Below, in pieces: positions 17,544 through 26,328 of a stretch of DNA of 64,000 bases (position 1 is its first letter; the number at the start of each line of letters is the position of its first letter). The notes under the pieces are model-generated. The model saw only the letters and a program-made list of their open reading frames with translations. It was not told the DNA's origin and did not search any database. This DNA is from Reichenbachiella ulvae (GTDB taxonomy: Bacteria; Bacteroidota; Bacteroidia; Cytophagales; Cyclobacteriaceae). Made by a program: the position numbers and the translations under genes. The stretch spans positions 1,984,001-2,048,000 of the forward strand of contig NZ_JAOYOD010000001.1 of the NCBI RefSeq assembly GCF_025833875.1, written 5' to 3'.

Positions 17544-17860
17544 GAGCCCCATTTTAGGCTGAACACATAGTCTTTCACGCTTTTGATATCGTCCAGATAA
17601 ATGTAGCTGATTCAAATCCCCTCCTCGGAGCAGGGGTGGGTTTTACTACAGAATAAAAAGCATTCAGTATTGAATCTTGGTTCTTGAGTCTTAAATCTAG
17701 TACCTACCTATTACCCCTTCCGCCTATCGGCACATTCCCTAGGGAAGGATTAATGGAGCATGGCGGTTAGCGGTCAGCGCTAAGCGGTTGGCGATTTCAT
17801 TCTTAAATAGATCCCCACTAGTTCAAGCGTCCGCTTGGACCCATCAACAAAGCACACAAA
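17544..17860. other. Gene-free stretch after the CATG array
   Basis: No gene seen. It holds a short GC inverted repeat, CCCCT(N9)AGGGG, near 17620 followed by GGGTTTT, which could be a weak hairpin, and low-complexity AGCGGTTAGCGGTCAGCG-like text near 17760. Confidence 0.4.
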
Positions 17861-17887
17861 AAAAGCGAAGGGTTCGCCTTCGCTTTT
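17861..17887 (-). terminator. Hairpin terminator of the exchanger gene
   Basis: AAAAGCGAAGG (17861-17871) pairs perfectly with CCTTCGCTTTT (17877-17887), loop 5 nt. On the minus strand it is followed by a run of T, just after the stop of the Na+/Ca2+ exchanger gene. Confidence 0.8.
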
Positions 17888-17894
17888 CAATTTC

Positions 17895-18863
17895 TTATCC
17901 TCTCATGACCAGGAAGGTCAGGTAACCAAAATATACCGCCAGGAAGATAGCACCCTCCCATCGATCGATTCGCGTCTTCTTACCCACGATCACAGACATG
18001 ATCAACAGGGTACTGGCGAGGATCACCATCATGATATCACTGTTGTTGGCCACATCGAAAGGCAGTGGCTTCAAAAGGGCACTAAAACCCAAAATCCACA
18101 AAAGGTTGAAGATATTGGAGCCGATCACATTACCTACTGCCATATCGGTTTGCCCTTTGGTCACGGCCACTGCTGATGTCACCAACTCTGGCAAAGAGGT
18201 ACCGATGGCGACTACAGTCAAGCCAATGAAGGTTTCGCTCAATCCAAACATATGTGCCAGGTGAATGGCTCCATCCACTACCCATTTACCTCCTAAGAAT
18301 AACCCCACGGCTCCAATCAGGACAAAAATCACTGCTTTTCGTCTAGGTAGCAGGTCCTGAGAGGTCTCTACAGGTTGCATGTCTGGGATTCCATCTCTTT
18401 CGTTTGAGATCACATAGATATAGGCCATAAACATGGCAAAAAAGAACAGTAGGATAATCCCGTCTACCTGACTAAGGGACAGGCCTTTGGTATCTACAAA
18501 CAAATTGGCGTTGGCCAGAAAGCCCACCATAAAAGTGGCGACCAATGAAATAGGTATCTCGGTGAAGTAAATACTCTTTTTAATAGGTAGCGGCTTGATC
18601 AAGGCAGATACACCCAGAATCAGCAGCACGTTGGCGATGTTGCTACCAAACACGTTACCTACCGCCAATTCAGAACTGCCATCAAAACTGGCCATGAGGT
18701 TGACGATCAATTCTGGTAAGCTCGTTCCGAAAGAAACGATGGTCAAACCAATAACAAGTTCAGGAATATTATTTCTTTTTGCGATGGAGGAAGCTCCATC
18801 CACTAACAAGTCAGCACCCTTGATCAATAAAAAAAAGCCGACCAAAAACAACACATAAACCAT
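17895..18863 (-). CDS. Na+/Ca2+ exchanger family protein (YrbG-like)
   Basis: A 322-residue inner-membrane antiporter of the CaCA superfamily, with about ten membrane segments. Both inverted alpha repeats are intact: SFGTSLPELIVN near 48-58 with GNVFGSNIANVLLILG, and AIGTSLPELVTS near 215-225 with GNVIGSNIFNLLWILG. The conserved Glu of each GTSLPE motif is part of the cation site. Family members exchange Ca2+ for Na+ (or H+). The length fits the bacterial YrbG group. It is a single-gene unit with its own terminator. Confidence 0.88.
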   Translation of the reverse strand: MVYVLFLVGFFLLIKGADLLVDGASSIAKRNNIPELVIGLTIVSFGTSLPELIVNLMASFDGSSELAVGNVFGSNIANVLLILGVSALIKPLPIKKSIYFTEIPISLVATFMVGFLANANLFVDTKGLSLSQVDGIILLFFFAMFMAYIYVISNERDGIPDMQPVETSQDLLPRRKAVIFVLIGAVGLFLGGKWVVDGAIHLAHMFGLSETFIGLTVVAIGTSLPELVTSAVAVTKGQTDMAVGNVIGSNIFNLLWILGFSALLKPLPFDVANNSDIMMVILASTLLIMSVIVGKKTRIDRWEGAIFLAVYFGYLTFLVMRG

Positions 18864-19014
18864 AAAGGAAAGCTTAAGTTAGATTAGTTAATTTGTTCAA
18901 TATTATCAACCCGCTAATTAACAAGAAATGAACAGATTTTTAAAATCTACGCCTGTTGATTTGAGATAGTTCGAAGATTAATCCAATAATACGTAGTAAT
19001 AACACAAAAGAAAA

Positions 19015-19033
19015 CCCCGATCAATGACCGGGG
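19015..19033 (-). terminator. Hairpin terminator after GH10 xylanase
   Basis: CCCCGATC pairs with GACCGGGG across a 3-nt loop with one mismatch. On the minus strand it is followed by TTTTCTTTT, about 35 bp past the xylanase stop. Confidence 0.7.
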
Positions 19034-19067
19034 CTCCTTTTCAACGTATTTACTAAACATTATCTTT

Positions 19068-20174
19068 TTAGAAATCTACTACCGTCCAATAGACCTCTTT
19101 GGGCTGATTGTCTTCTCCAAAAAGAAGCGGATAATCTTTTCGATCCGGAACTGGAAAATGATCCAGCCAGCTATACTGATCCGACACATTCCAAAAAGTA
19201 ACCGATGAAAGCTTCTCTTTGTTTTCTCTGAAAACCTTGAAAATCATATCATACTGCTCGATTTGCTTCTTTTTCAGTTCATCTGTGAAGGTGTCATCAT
19301 CAGTAGGCAGTTTTTCTCTTCTGGTATGTTCTTTTTTGTAGATTGAAACATCTAGTTCAGTTACTTGCACTTCAAGTCCCAAACCAGTGAATCGATCGAT
19401 CGTTGCTCTGAGTGTCTCTTCTGAGGGCTCAAATACTGACCAATGCCCTTGAATCCCCACACCGTCTATAGGTACTCCCGCGTCTTGAAGTCCACGGACC
19501 ATTTTGTAGATTTTCTCTCTTTTGACTGGGTTGATGACTTCATAGTCGTTGTAAAACAACTGTACATCTGGATCTGCCTCACGGGCATATTCAAAGGCCC
19601 TGGCGATAAACTCCTCACCACAGATCTGGTACAACTTAGAATCTCTGTAAAACTCATCTGGATCGTCAGATATGGCCTCATTTACTACATCCCAGGCGTA
19701 GATTACATCTTTGTATCTTGTCACCACCTCAGTTATATGGCTCTTGAGCCTGGCCAGGAGCACCTCTTTGGATACTTCCTCACCGTTTTCGTCTACATAA
19801 AGCCAATCTGGAGCCTGGTTGTGCCAAACTAAAGCATGACCTCTCAGTCTCATCCCGTTGGCCTTAGCAAACTCGGCAATGGCGTCTGCATCCTTCCAGT
19901 TGTATTCATTTTCTTTTGGATGTATAGGGCCAGACTTCATGACATTTTCTGGCGTCATACTATTGAAATTCTTTTTGATCAACTCGGCTTGTTCCCCTTT
20001 AATCGCATAAGGAGACACAGCGACTCCCATCGGGAAATAATCCTGATAGTAGGTCTTTAGCCCTTTATCTTCCCTGACATCTGAGTCCTCCTGGGTCTGC
20101 TTCTTCTGCTCACAAGCCATCGCTCCCACCAAAATTAAGAGGACCAACCAGCTACTTTTTGCTTTCATCATCAT
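19068..20174 (-). CDS. GH10 endo-1,4-beta-xylanase, lipoprotein
   Basis: A 368-residue lipid-anchored protein (signal LILVGAMACEQ). A complete GH10 barrel covers about 45-365: KNFNSMTPENVMK and LRGHALVWHNQAPDW near 110, acid/base Glu in WDVVNEAISDD, and nucleophile Glu in VQVTELDVS. It cleaves internal beta-1,4 bonds of xylan, retaining mechanism. As a lipoprotein beside SusC/SusD genes it is probably surface or periplasmic. It follows the SDR gene by 17 bp on the same strand, so the two are co-transcribed. Confidence 0.92.
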   Translation of the reverse strand: MMMKAKSSWLVLLILVGAMACEQKKQTQEDSDVREDKGLKTYYQDYFPMGVAVSPYAIKGEQAELIKKNFNSMTPENVMKSGPIHPKENEYNWKDADAIAEFAKANGMRLRGHALVWHNQAPDWLYVDENGEEVSKEVLLARLKSHITEVVTRYKDVIYAWDVVNEAISDDPDEFYRDSKLYQICGEEFIARAFEYAREADPDVQLFYNDYEVINPVKREKIYKMVRGLQDAGVPIDGVGIQGHWSVFEPSEETLRATIDRFTGLGLEVQVTELDVSIYKKEHTRREKLPTDDDTFTDELKKKQIEQYDMIFKVFRENKEKLSSVTFWNVSDQYSWLDHFPVPDRKDYPLLFGEDNQPKEVYWTVVDF

Positions 20175-20191
20175 ATGTAATTTATCTACTA

Positions 20192-21004
20192 TTATACCCC
20201 GCTAAAGGCGCTAAAACCTCCATCCACTGGCAATACTACACCAGTAATGAAGCTCGCTTGCTCAGAACATAGAAACTGAGCCGCCCCGTTGAGCTCATCG
20301 ATCTCACCAAATCGCCCCATCGGCGTTTTGGCAATTACCTTTTCGCTTCGTTCGGTCAGACTGCCATCTTCGTTCAACAGTAACTTACGGTTTTGATCTC
20401 CGATGAAAAAGCCTGGCGCTATAGCATTGACCCTGACTTTGTCTCCAAATCGCTGAGCCATTTCGGATGCCATCCATTGCGTAAATGAATTTACCCCCGT
20501 CTTGGCTACCGAATACCCCATCACCCTGGTAATGGCCGTATATGTCGCCATAGAGGATATATTGATGATAGATCCAGCTCCGTTTTTAGCAATGGCCTCA
20601 CCAAAAATCAGGGAAGGATATATCGCTCCTTTCAAATTGATATCAATGGCCTGATTCAAAGCCTCGTGGTTAAGATCAAAAACCTCTTGCCCATTGCTTT
20701 GAGTTGCTCCAGCCACATTGCCCCCTGCCGCATTGATCAGCACATCGATCTGACCAAAGGTATCAATAATCAGCTTCTTCGCGCTTTTTAGCCCATCTGA
20801 ATCCAATACGTCGCATGCAATCCCCAGGGCATTAGCCCCCAGCTCCTCTACAGCGGAAACAGCTTCATCAATTTTCTCCTTGTTGCGACCTATGAGTACC
20901 AGTTTGGAACCATGCCGGGCAAAATGCCTCGCCATACTGCCTCCCAATACACCAGAGCCACCAGTTACTATTACAACTTTGTTTTCTACACTAAAATCTC
21001 CCAT
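20192..21004 (-). CDS. SDR oxidoreductase, UxuB-like (D-mannonate/fructuronate type)
   Basis: A 270-residue cytosolic short-chain dehydrogenase. The cofactor motif is TGGSGVLGGSMA near 14-25, NAAGGN near 90, and the active-site YxxxK is YSVAK. The C-terminus FSAFSGV is shared with the second SDR at 53303-54148, which sits beside uxuA. By that resemblance it probably interconverts fructuronate and mannonate. Here it is co-transcribed with a xylanase, which fits use of glucuronate released by the GH115 enzyme of the same locus. The exact substrate is inference. Confidence 0.72.
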   Translation of the reverse strand: MGDFSVENKVVIVTGGSGVLGGSMARHFARHGSKLVLIGRNKEKIDEAVSAVEELGANALGIACDVLDSDGLKSAKKLIIDTFGQIDVLINAAGGNVAGATQSNGQEVFDLNHEALNQAIDINLKGAIYPSLIFGEAIAKNGAGSIINISSMATYTAITRVMGYSVAKTGVNSFTQWMASEMAQRFGDKVRVNAIAPGFFIGDQNRKLLLNEDGSLTERSEKVIAKTPMGRFGEIDELNGAAQFLCSEQASFITGVVLPVDGGFSAFSGV

Positions 21005-21033
21005 TGATTTTTCTAATTCTATGTTGGTTAGGT

Positions 21034-21041
21034 CAAAAGTA
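21034..21041 (-). promoter_or_regulatory. -7 promoter element for the SDR-xylanase operon
   Basis: CAAAAGTA on the plus strand, i.e. TACTTTTG on the minus strand, an exact TAnnTTTG match 30 bp upstream of the SDR start. No TTG at the standard -33 distance. Confidence 0.4.
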
Positions 21042-21256
21042 ATTTGCCCAATTGACTTTCCTGTAAAAATATTTTCTAGCTATTTGGACAATTTCTATTG
21101 AAAGAAGATCAGTACAAGGCTGATTTCTGATTGCCGGTCTAAAAATATATTCTATAAAGTCTAAAGATTCGTAGCATTCCGAACAACCATTCAAAATACC
21201 AGTCAAATCACCTTTTATTAAATGTTTCTCGACAAAGAAAGCATTTATTTTAAACC

Positions 21257-21274
21257 AACGCAACCGATTGCGTT
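21257..21274. promoter_or_regulatory. LacI-type operator upstream of GH10-T9SS gene
   Basis: AACGCAACCGATTGCGTT, an 18-bp palindrome with mismatch only at the centre. It shares the CAAtCGATTG core with the sites at 31170-31179 and 32360-32369. It lies between the divergent SDR and GH10 genes and is probably bound by the LacI-family protein encoded at 31272. Confidence 0.65.
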
Positions 21275-21330
21275 ACTAATGTTTATATTTATCCCCAGAA
21301 ACATGATAATGGACTTTGTTAAAAGATAAT

Positions 21331-22596
21331 ATGATTAAGAATTACTGGACTAAACACCTATTGACCACTAGCCTGACTGTTTTTACCTTGCTCTTTTACT
21401 TACCTAGTCATTCACAGATCATCCAATGGGATAACTGCGGAAAATTTTTGGGTAATATCTCTCAGGGGAGCAACAATAGCGACTGGACCCAATATTGGAA
21501 CCAGGTAACTCCCGAAAATGGCGGAAAATGGGGATCGGTAGAGAGAGAACGGGATGTGATGAATTGGACAGACCTTGATAAAGCCTATAAATTGGCGAAA
21601 GACAATGGGCTTCTCTTCAAACAGCACGTATTTGCATGGGGCAATCAACAGCCTTCCTGGATCGAGACCCTCACAGAAGAAGAACAACTGGCAGAGATAG
21701 AAGAATGGATCATGGCATACTGTGAGCGATATCCTGATACGGATTTTATTGAAGTAGTCAATGAACCAATCAATGACCCTCCATTTGGCTCGACTAATGG
21801 AAACTACGCCAATGCCCTCGGCGGTCGTGGAGATACTGGATATGACTGGATCATCAAAGCCTTCGAGCTCGCCAAAGAACATTGCCCGAATGCTGCACTC
21901 ATGATCAATGAATACAATCTTCTGAATAGCGAAAATAATCGATACGATTATTCGAAGATCATAGGTCTGTTGACAGAAAGAGAGTTGATCGATGCGGTAG
22001 GTGCTCAGGGGCATGCCTTTACGGTCAAAGATATGACAGCAGAAGATATGACCACTGCCATCAATGACCTGGCTAAGCATGGTCTCCCTGTTTACATCAC
22101 AGAACTAGACATAGACGGCCCGGGTGAAAATACCCAGCTTGAAAAATACAAGGAGATTTTTCCGGCCATATGGGAGCATCCATCAGTAGCAGGAGTCACT
22201 CTATGGGGCTATAGACAGGGCACTATGTGGCGTGAAGATGCCTACATCATGAATAGCAATGGAACAGAAAGATCCGCTCTAACATGGCTCAAGGACTACA
22301 TTACCCCTTACAACTCCGTTTGTGAAGGGTATGACCCTCCATTAAACACCGGTTTCAACACCAAGGCTACCCTGATCTACCCTAACCCTATCAGCAATGG
22401 CTCACTACATGTCCAGTCTGATAAAGCAATTGAGAAATTGACCATTAGGAATATCAGCGGGCAAAAAATGTTAGAATATCGTCCTCACCAATTAACACAG
22501 AAAATAGAACTAGAAATAGATCTACCCGCAGGACTTTATTTGGTAAAAATTGAAGGCCCGTCTCTTTCGGAAGAAAGAAGATTGGTTATAAAATAA
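21331..22596 (+). CDS. GH10 endo-xylanase with T9SS C-terminal sorting domain
   Basis: A 421-residue secreted enzyme. Signal peptide about 1-29 (ends LPSHSQ). GH10 barrel about 33-330 with TPENGGKWG, acid/base Glu in FIEVVNEPIND, and nucleophile Glu in VYITELDIDG. Residues about 350-421 are a T9SS type A sorting domain (IYPNPISNGSLHV, LPAGLYLVKI, RRLVIK), so it is exported by T9SS and attached or released at the surface. The ATG at 21331 is preferred over the in-frame TTG at 21316. This barrel is clearly different from the lipoprotein GH10 next door, which suggests division of labour on xylan chains. Confidence 0.9.
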   Translation: MIKNYWTKHLLTTSLTVFTLLFYLPSHSQIIQWDNCGKFLGNISQGSNNSDWTQYWNQVTPENGGKWGSVERERDVMNWTDLDKAYKLAKDNGLLFKQHVFAWGNQQPSWIETLTEEEQLAEIEEWIMAYCERYPDTDFIEVVNEPINDPPFGSTNGNYANALGGRGDTGYDWIIKAFELAKEHCPNAALMINEYNLLNSENNRYDYSKIIGLLTERELIDAVGAQGHAFTVKDMTAEDMTTAINDLAKHGLPVYITELDIDGPGENTQLEKYKEIFPAIWEHPSVAGVTLWGYRQGTMWREDAYIMNSNGTERSALTWLKDYITPYNSVCEGYDPPLNTGFNTKATLIYPNPISNGSLHVQSDKAIEKLTIRNISGQKMLEYRPHQLTQKIELEIDLPAGLYLVKIEGPSLSEERRLVIK

Positions 22597-22610
22597 CACC
22601 ATTTGATACA

Positions 22611-22632
22611 GCCACCTCTGCCCAGAGGTGGC
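22611..22632. terminator. Intergenic hairpin between GH10 and GH30
   Basis: A perfect 10-bp stem GCCACCTCTG/CAGAGGTGGC with a 2-nt loop in the 107-bp gap. No T run follows, so it may be an RNA-stability or attenuation element more than a full terminator. Confidence 0.45.
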
Positions 22633-22703
22633 ATACCTACCCCCCCTAACCCAGTGACCTATTACTATTAGGTGATTGATCCATTTCAAAAACACAGCAA
22701 AAG

Positions 22704-23975
22704 ATGAAACGAATATTCTATTTTGGGCTTGCCCTTATTACCTCATTATTTTCCTGTCAGGAAGATATAAAACAACCTGACCGAAGTGACCCAGGGGTCA
22801 ACATCAACTTAATCCCGTCGACTACCTTTCAAACCATCTCTGGATTTGGAGGAGCCAATCAAATGTGGGGCTCCACTTTCCCCAACAACGAAGAAATCGA
22901 TAAAGCTTTTGGGTCTGGTGATGAGGATCTGGGCCTTAGTATTTTCAGAGTACGAATAGCTTCCAATCCAAACGAATGGCCCTTGATCATAGATGTAGCC
23001 AAGCGTGCGCAAGGTCATGGAGCTAAGATTTTAGCCTCACCATGGTCACCTCCCCCAGCCCTCAAAAGCAACAACAGCGATATTAGTGGCCATCTATTAG
23101 AAGAAAACTATGGTGCCTATGTTTCCCACCTCAATGATTTCATTTCTTTGATGGAATCCAATGGAGTGGATATTTATGCCATTTCGATTCAAAATGAACC
23201 CGATATTGAAGTGAGTTATGAATCATGTGATTGGACTTCCAGTGAAATCTTAAATTTCATTAAAAATTACGGAGACAAAATAGTGGGAGCTAAAGTAACC
23301 AGTGCAGAATCCTTCAATTTCAATCACGCCTATACCGACATGCTATTGAATGATGAAGCTGCGCTCAACAATTTTGATATCATAGCTGGCCATATCTATG
23401 GTGGAGGTCAGGAAGCCTACCCCTTAGCAGAAAGTAAAGAAAAGGAGATCTGGATGACAGAATACCTGATGAATCTCAATGTTGGGGATTGGCAAGCCGC
23501 AGAAGATGGGACTAAATGGAATGAAACCATGGAAATGCTAGGCACAATGCAAACCGCCATGAACAACAATTGGAATGCTTATATCTGGTGGTACTTGAAG
23601 CGCTACTACTCATTCATTGGTGATGGCGATGAGGGAACGGTCAATGGAGAAATTCTAAAAAGAGGTTATGCCTACTCACATTTCTCTAAATTCATCAAAC
23701 CCGGCTATCAAAGAATAGATCTGGAAACGAGTAGTTCTATTGACGCGACGATTACTGCCTATCAGGGAGAAGGTCATTTGGTGGCCATTATCCTAAATGA
23801 CACCAATGCAACAATCAAAGTGAACCTATCGGCAGCTGAAAGAGATATAAACAAAGCATATACCTTTCTGACCAATATCTCGGTGAATAGAGGATACAGC
23901 GAATTGGAAATTACGGAAGGTAAAGCTGAGCTTTCAATATCACCTAACAGTGTCTATACGGTCATTCTGGAGTAG
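22704..23975 (+). CDS. GH30 glucuronoxylanase-like lipoprotein
   Basis: A 423-residue lipoprotein (signal LITSLFSCQED). The GH30 barrel spans about 35-330: ISGFGGANQMW near 45, LASPWSPPPALK, acid/base Glu in SIQNEPDIEV near 170, nucleophile Glu in EIWMTEYLMN near 250. A C-terminal beta-sandwich follows to residue 423. GH30 subfamily 8 enzymes cut xylan at methyl-glucuronic-acid branches, and the linked GH10 and GH115 genes make that activity likely. Subfamily placement is inference. Confidence 0.82.
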   Translation: MKRIFYFGLALITSLFSCQEDIKQPDRSDPGVNINLIPSTTFQTISGFGGANQMWGSTFPNNEEIDKAFGSGDEDLGLSIFRVRIASNPNEWPLIIDVAKRAQGHGAKILASPWSPPPALKSNNSDISGHLLEENYGAYVSHLNDFISLMESNGVDIYAISIQNEPDIEVSYESCDWTSSEILNFIKNYGDKIVGAKVTSAESFNFNHAYTDMLLNDEAALNNFDIIAGHIYGGGQEAYPLAESKEKEIWMTEYLMNLNVGDWQAAEDGTKWNETMEMLGTMQTAMNNNWNAYIWWYLKRYYSFIGDGDEGTVNGEILKRGYAYSHFSKFIKPGYQRIDLETSSSIDATITAYQGEGHLVAIILNDTNATIKVNLSAAERDINKAYTFLTNISVNRGYSELEITEGKAELSISPNSVYTVILE

Positions 23976-23999
23976 GTCTTAATTGCATCCACACAACTT

Positions 24000-24040
24000 T
24001 GGCGAGTAGATTGAATAACTTCAGTTTGCTCGCCATTTTT
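24000..24040 (+). terminator. Hairpin terminator after GH30
   Basis: TGGCGAG (24000-24006) pairs with CTCGCCA (24029-24035), followed by TTTTT. The loop is long (22 nt). It lies 24 bp past the GH30 stop. Confidence 0.55.
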
Positions 24041-24073
24041 CTTTCCTCTGTTTGCTCATTCCCACTGCAGTGA

Positions 24074-24283
24074 GTAATTATTTCAAACAACGGCTTTAAC
24101 CCCCATTGGAATCAGAATGTTGATCTGTCCCTATTCCTAGAAGAAAGATCAAAACTGCTTTATGCATTAGCAAAAGCCGGAATTAACAGTGAGATAAAGC
24201 CAATAGAAGCTAACTCACGAGTGTTACACCGCACAAGGCAGGATTGTAATTCATTTTTCGGAGACTACTTCATTTCAGAATGA
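24074..24283 (+). pseudogene. Start-less open frame in intergenic region
   Basis: The 379-bp gap between GH30 and the glycan-binding protein gene holds a 69-codon open frame with no ATG, containing LFLEERSKLLYALAKAGINS and ending FFGDYFISE. It could be a gene remnant or chance. Nothing else is seen in the gap apart from the terminators at both ends. Confidence 0.2.
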
Positions 24284-24303
24284 GATACACCAGCACAAAA
24301 AAA

Positions 24304-24322
24304 CCGTCCACTAAGTGGACGG
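24304..24322 (-). terminator. Terminator of the susCD operon
   Basis: CCGTCCAC (24304-24311) pairs with GTGGACGG (24315-24322), loop TAA, flanked by AAAAAAA on the left. On the minus strand this is a hairpin followed by a T run, 33 bp past the stop of the glycan-binding protein gene. Confidence 0.8.
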
Positions 24323-24354
24323 CTTTATATAAGCATGATATATGCAACTAATTA

Positions 24355-26307
24355 CTATTCACAACTATCAAATTCTTCTATCACAAGTTTGTCCAGATAG
24401 AATGTTTGAGCAGTAGACCCAAAATCCAATACCACTTGGTGATCTCCTGTGGATGTAGCTGCAGCAGTAAAGACATAAGAATAATAAGTCCATTCCTCCG
24501 CGACGGTAATCTCAGGCGTATAGAAGAAGTCATCGGACTGACCACTAGCCCATCTTGATACAGATGCTCTAATGACACCATCTGGTCCTGCAGCTTTAGC
24601 CCAAAAACTCAATTTGTAATCTTGACCTTCTGTTAATGCGACAGCATCAGCAGCCACCTGAATATCCCAGTGGTTTCCTCCTGTTCCGGTAGCCATCAAG
24701 GAACTTGTTCCCTCATAGGCCTCAGCAGTAGTAACTTCTACTGTACCATTTAACATACTCCAGTTATTGAAACCATCCTCAAAATCTCCATTGGCATACA
24801 GACTTGTAGGATCATATTCTTTCAGACTTACTTCATCGATATAGAAAGTCTGTGTTGTAGATCCAAAATCCATTACTACTTGATGCACGCCAGTGGAAGT
24901 AGCTGCAGCTTCGAACACAAATGAGTAGTAAGTCCAATCCTCTGCAACCGTAAATTCTGGCGTATAGAAGAAGTCATCAGACTGTCCACTTGCCCATCTA
25001 GATACTGAAGCTCTCATCACACCATCTGCACCACCAGCTTTGGCCCAGAATCCCAATTCGTACATGGTACCGATATCCAATGTAGGTGCTACATCTGGGT
25101 TAACTGCTACCTGAACATCCCAGTGATTACCTCCCGTACCAACAGCTTTAAGCGACTGTGCTCCACAATAAGCATCTTCAGCCGAAGCTTCTACTGATCC
25201 ATTCAGGATATCCCAATCAGTTAATCCATCTTCGAATCCAGAATTTGTCAGCAACTCAATAGCTCCAGCCTCACCAACGACACCAGGCACCAAACCAATG
25301 TGATCGATTGCAAATGGAACACTACCTGCACCCATATCTAGCACTACTCTATGCGTTGGTAGATCTTTACCTACCGTAAATGTCCAGGTATATTGTTGCC
25401 ATGCATTAGCAGCTATCTCTTGATCTGCTCCATAGAAATAATCAGCTCCAGCGCCATCGTATTGTGATGCGGACACACGCATGAAAGCACCTGCATTATC
25501 CGCTTTGGCCCACATAACGATCGTATATTCCGCTCCCATTGTCAAAGGCACTCCGGTACTGGCCATCTGCGTACTCCAGGGATTCGCTCCTGTTGGTGCT
25601 ACATGAATAGAACGAGTACCGCCATAACCATTTAGCAACTCAGTAATGACATCTCCGTTGTTTAATTGTTCCCAATCTGTGAACTCATCTCCTTCACCAG
25701 CTTCTAGGTCAGAATTGGCAAGTAAGTTTTCCATTGCATAGAAAGCAGTAGGAGTCACATCAGTACCATAATCAGTGGTAACTTCTATTTCAATTGCCCC
25801 ACTAGTATTCACACCATTTGGCACGGTTACAACTAGTTCTGTATCTGATACCGAAACGATTGTAGCTGGCACACCATCTATCGCAACGATTGTATTGTTA
25901 TCCAGACTGGTACCAGTTATAGTCACATCCTCTCCCACTGGCACGAATGGAGTAAACGGCCCAATCACTGGAGTAGGTTTCAACAATACTTCCACTTCTT
26001 GAGTTTCACGTCGAGCTCCTTTCATGGCCAATGTAATAGTAGCCATACCTACCGGATAAGTATCTGGAACGGTAAAAGTAATTGTGTTTTCTTCTAAAGT
26101 ATAATCCAATTGTTCATTGCCCAGGAACAAGAATTGCACTTGATCAAAACCCTCTCCTGTCAAAGAGATATCCTCTCCCTGATACAATGAGGTAACACTC
26201 ACATCCGTGATATTCACAGGATCTACTAAATCCTCCTGGCAACTGGCCACTGATAATAGAACAGCCAGCACCATCAATCCATATATGTATTTTAAGATAT
26301 TTTTCAT
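24355..26307 (-). CDS. Surface glycan-binding lipoprotein: IPT/TIG plus three CBM4/9-like domains
   Basis: A 650-residue lipoprotein (signal LLSVASCQED). Two IPT/TIG-like Ig domains at about 30-190 (GEDISLTGEGFD, GEDVTITGTSLD) are followed by three jelly-roll carbohydrate-binding domains at about 193-340, 350-495 and 503-648. Each opens with LxNxxFExG...W and has a WAKA strand. The last two share SRWASGQSDDFFYTPE exactly, so they arose by recent tandem duplication. Placed after susC and susD, it is the expected xylan-capture protein (SusE/F-like position) at the cell surface. Xylan specificity is inferred from context. Confidence 0.8.
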   Translation of the reverse strand: MKNILKYIYGLMVLAVLLSVASCQEDLVDPVNITDVSVTSLYQGEDISLTGEGFDQVQFLFLGNEQLDYTLEENTITFTVPDTYPVGMATITLAMKGARRETQEVEVLLKPTPVIGPFTPFVPVGEDVTITGTSLDNNTIVAIDGVPATIVSVSDTELVVTVPNGVNTSGAIEIEVTTDYGTDVTPTAFYAMENLLANSDLEAGEGDEFTDWEQLNNGDVITELLNGYGGTRSIHVAPTGANPWSTQMASTGVPLTMGAEYTIVMWAKADNAGAFMRVSASQYDGAGADYFYGADQEIAANAWQQYTWTFTVGKDLPTHRVVLDMGAGSVPFAIDHIGLVPGVVGEAGAIELLTNSGFEDGLTDWDILNGSVEASAEDAYCGAQSLKAVGTGGNHWDVQVAVNPDVAPTLDIGTMYELGFWAKAGGADGVMRASVSRWASGQSDDFFYTPEFTVAEDWTYYSFVFEAAATSTGVHQVVMDFGSTTQTFYIDEVSLKEYDPTSLYANGDFEDGFNNWSMLNGTVEVTTAEAYEGTSSLMATGTGGNHWDIQVAADAVALTEGQDYKLSFWAKAAGPDGVIRASVSRWASGQSDDFFYTPEITVAEEWTYYSYVFTAAATSTGDHQVVLDFGSTAQTFYLDKLVIEEFDSCE

Positions 26308-26328
26308 TTCTTGCTTATTTAAAAATGA

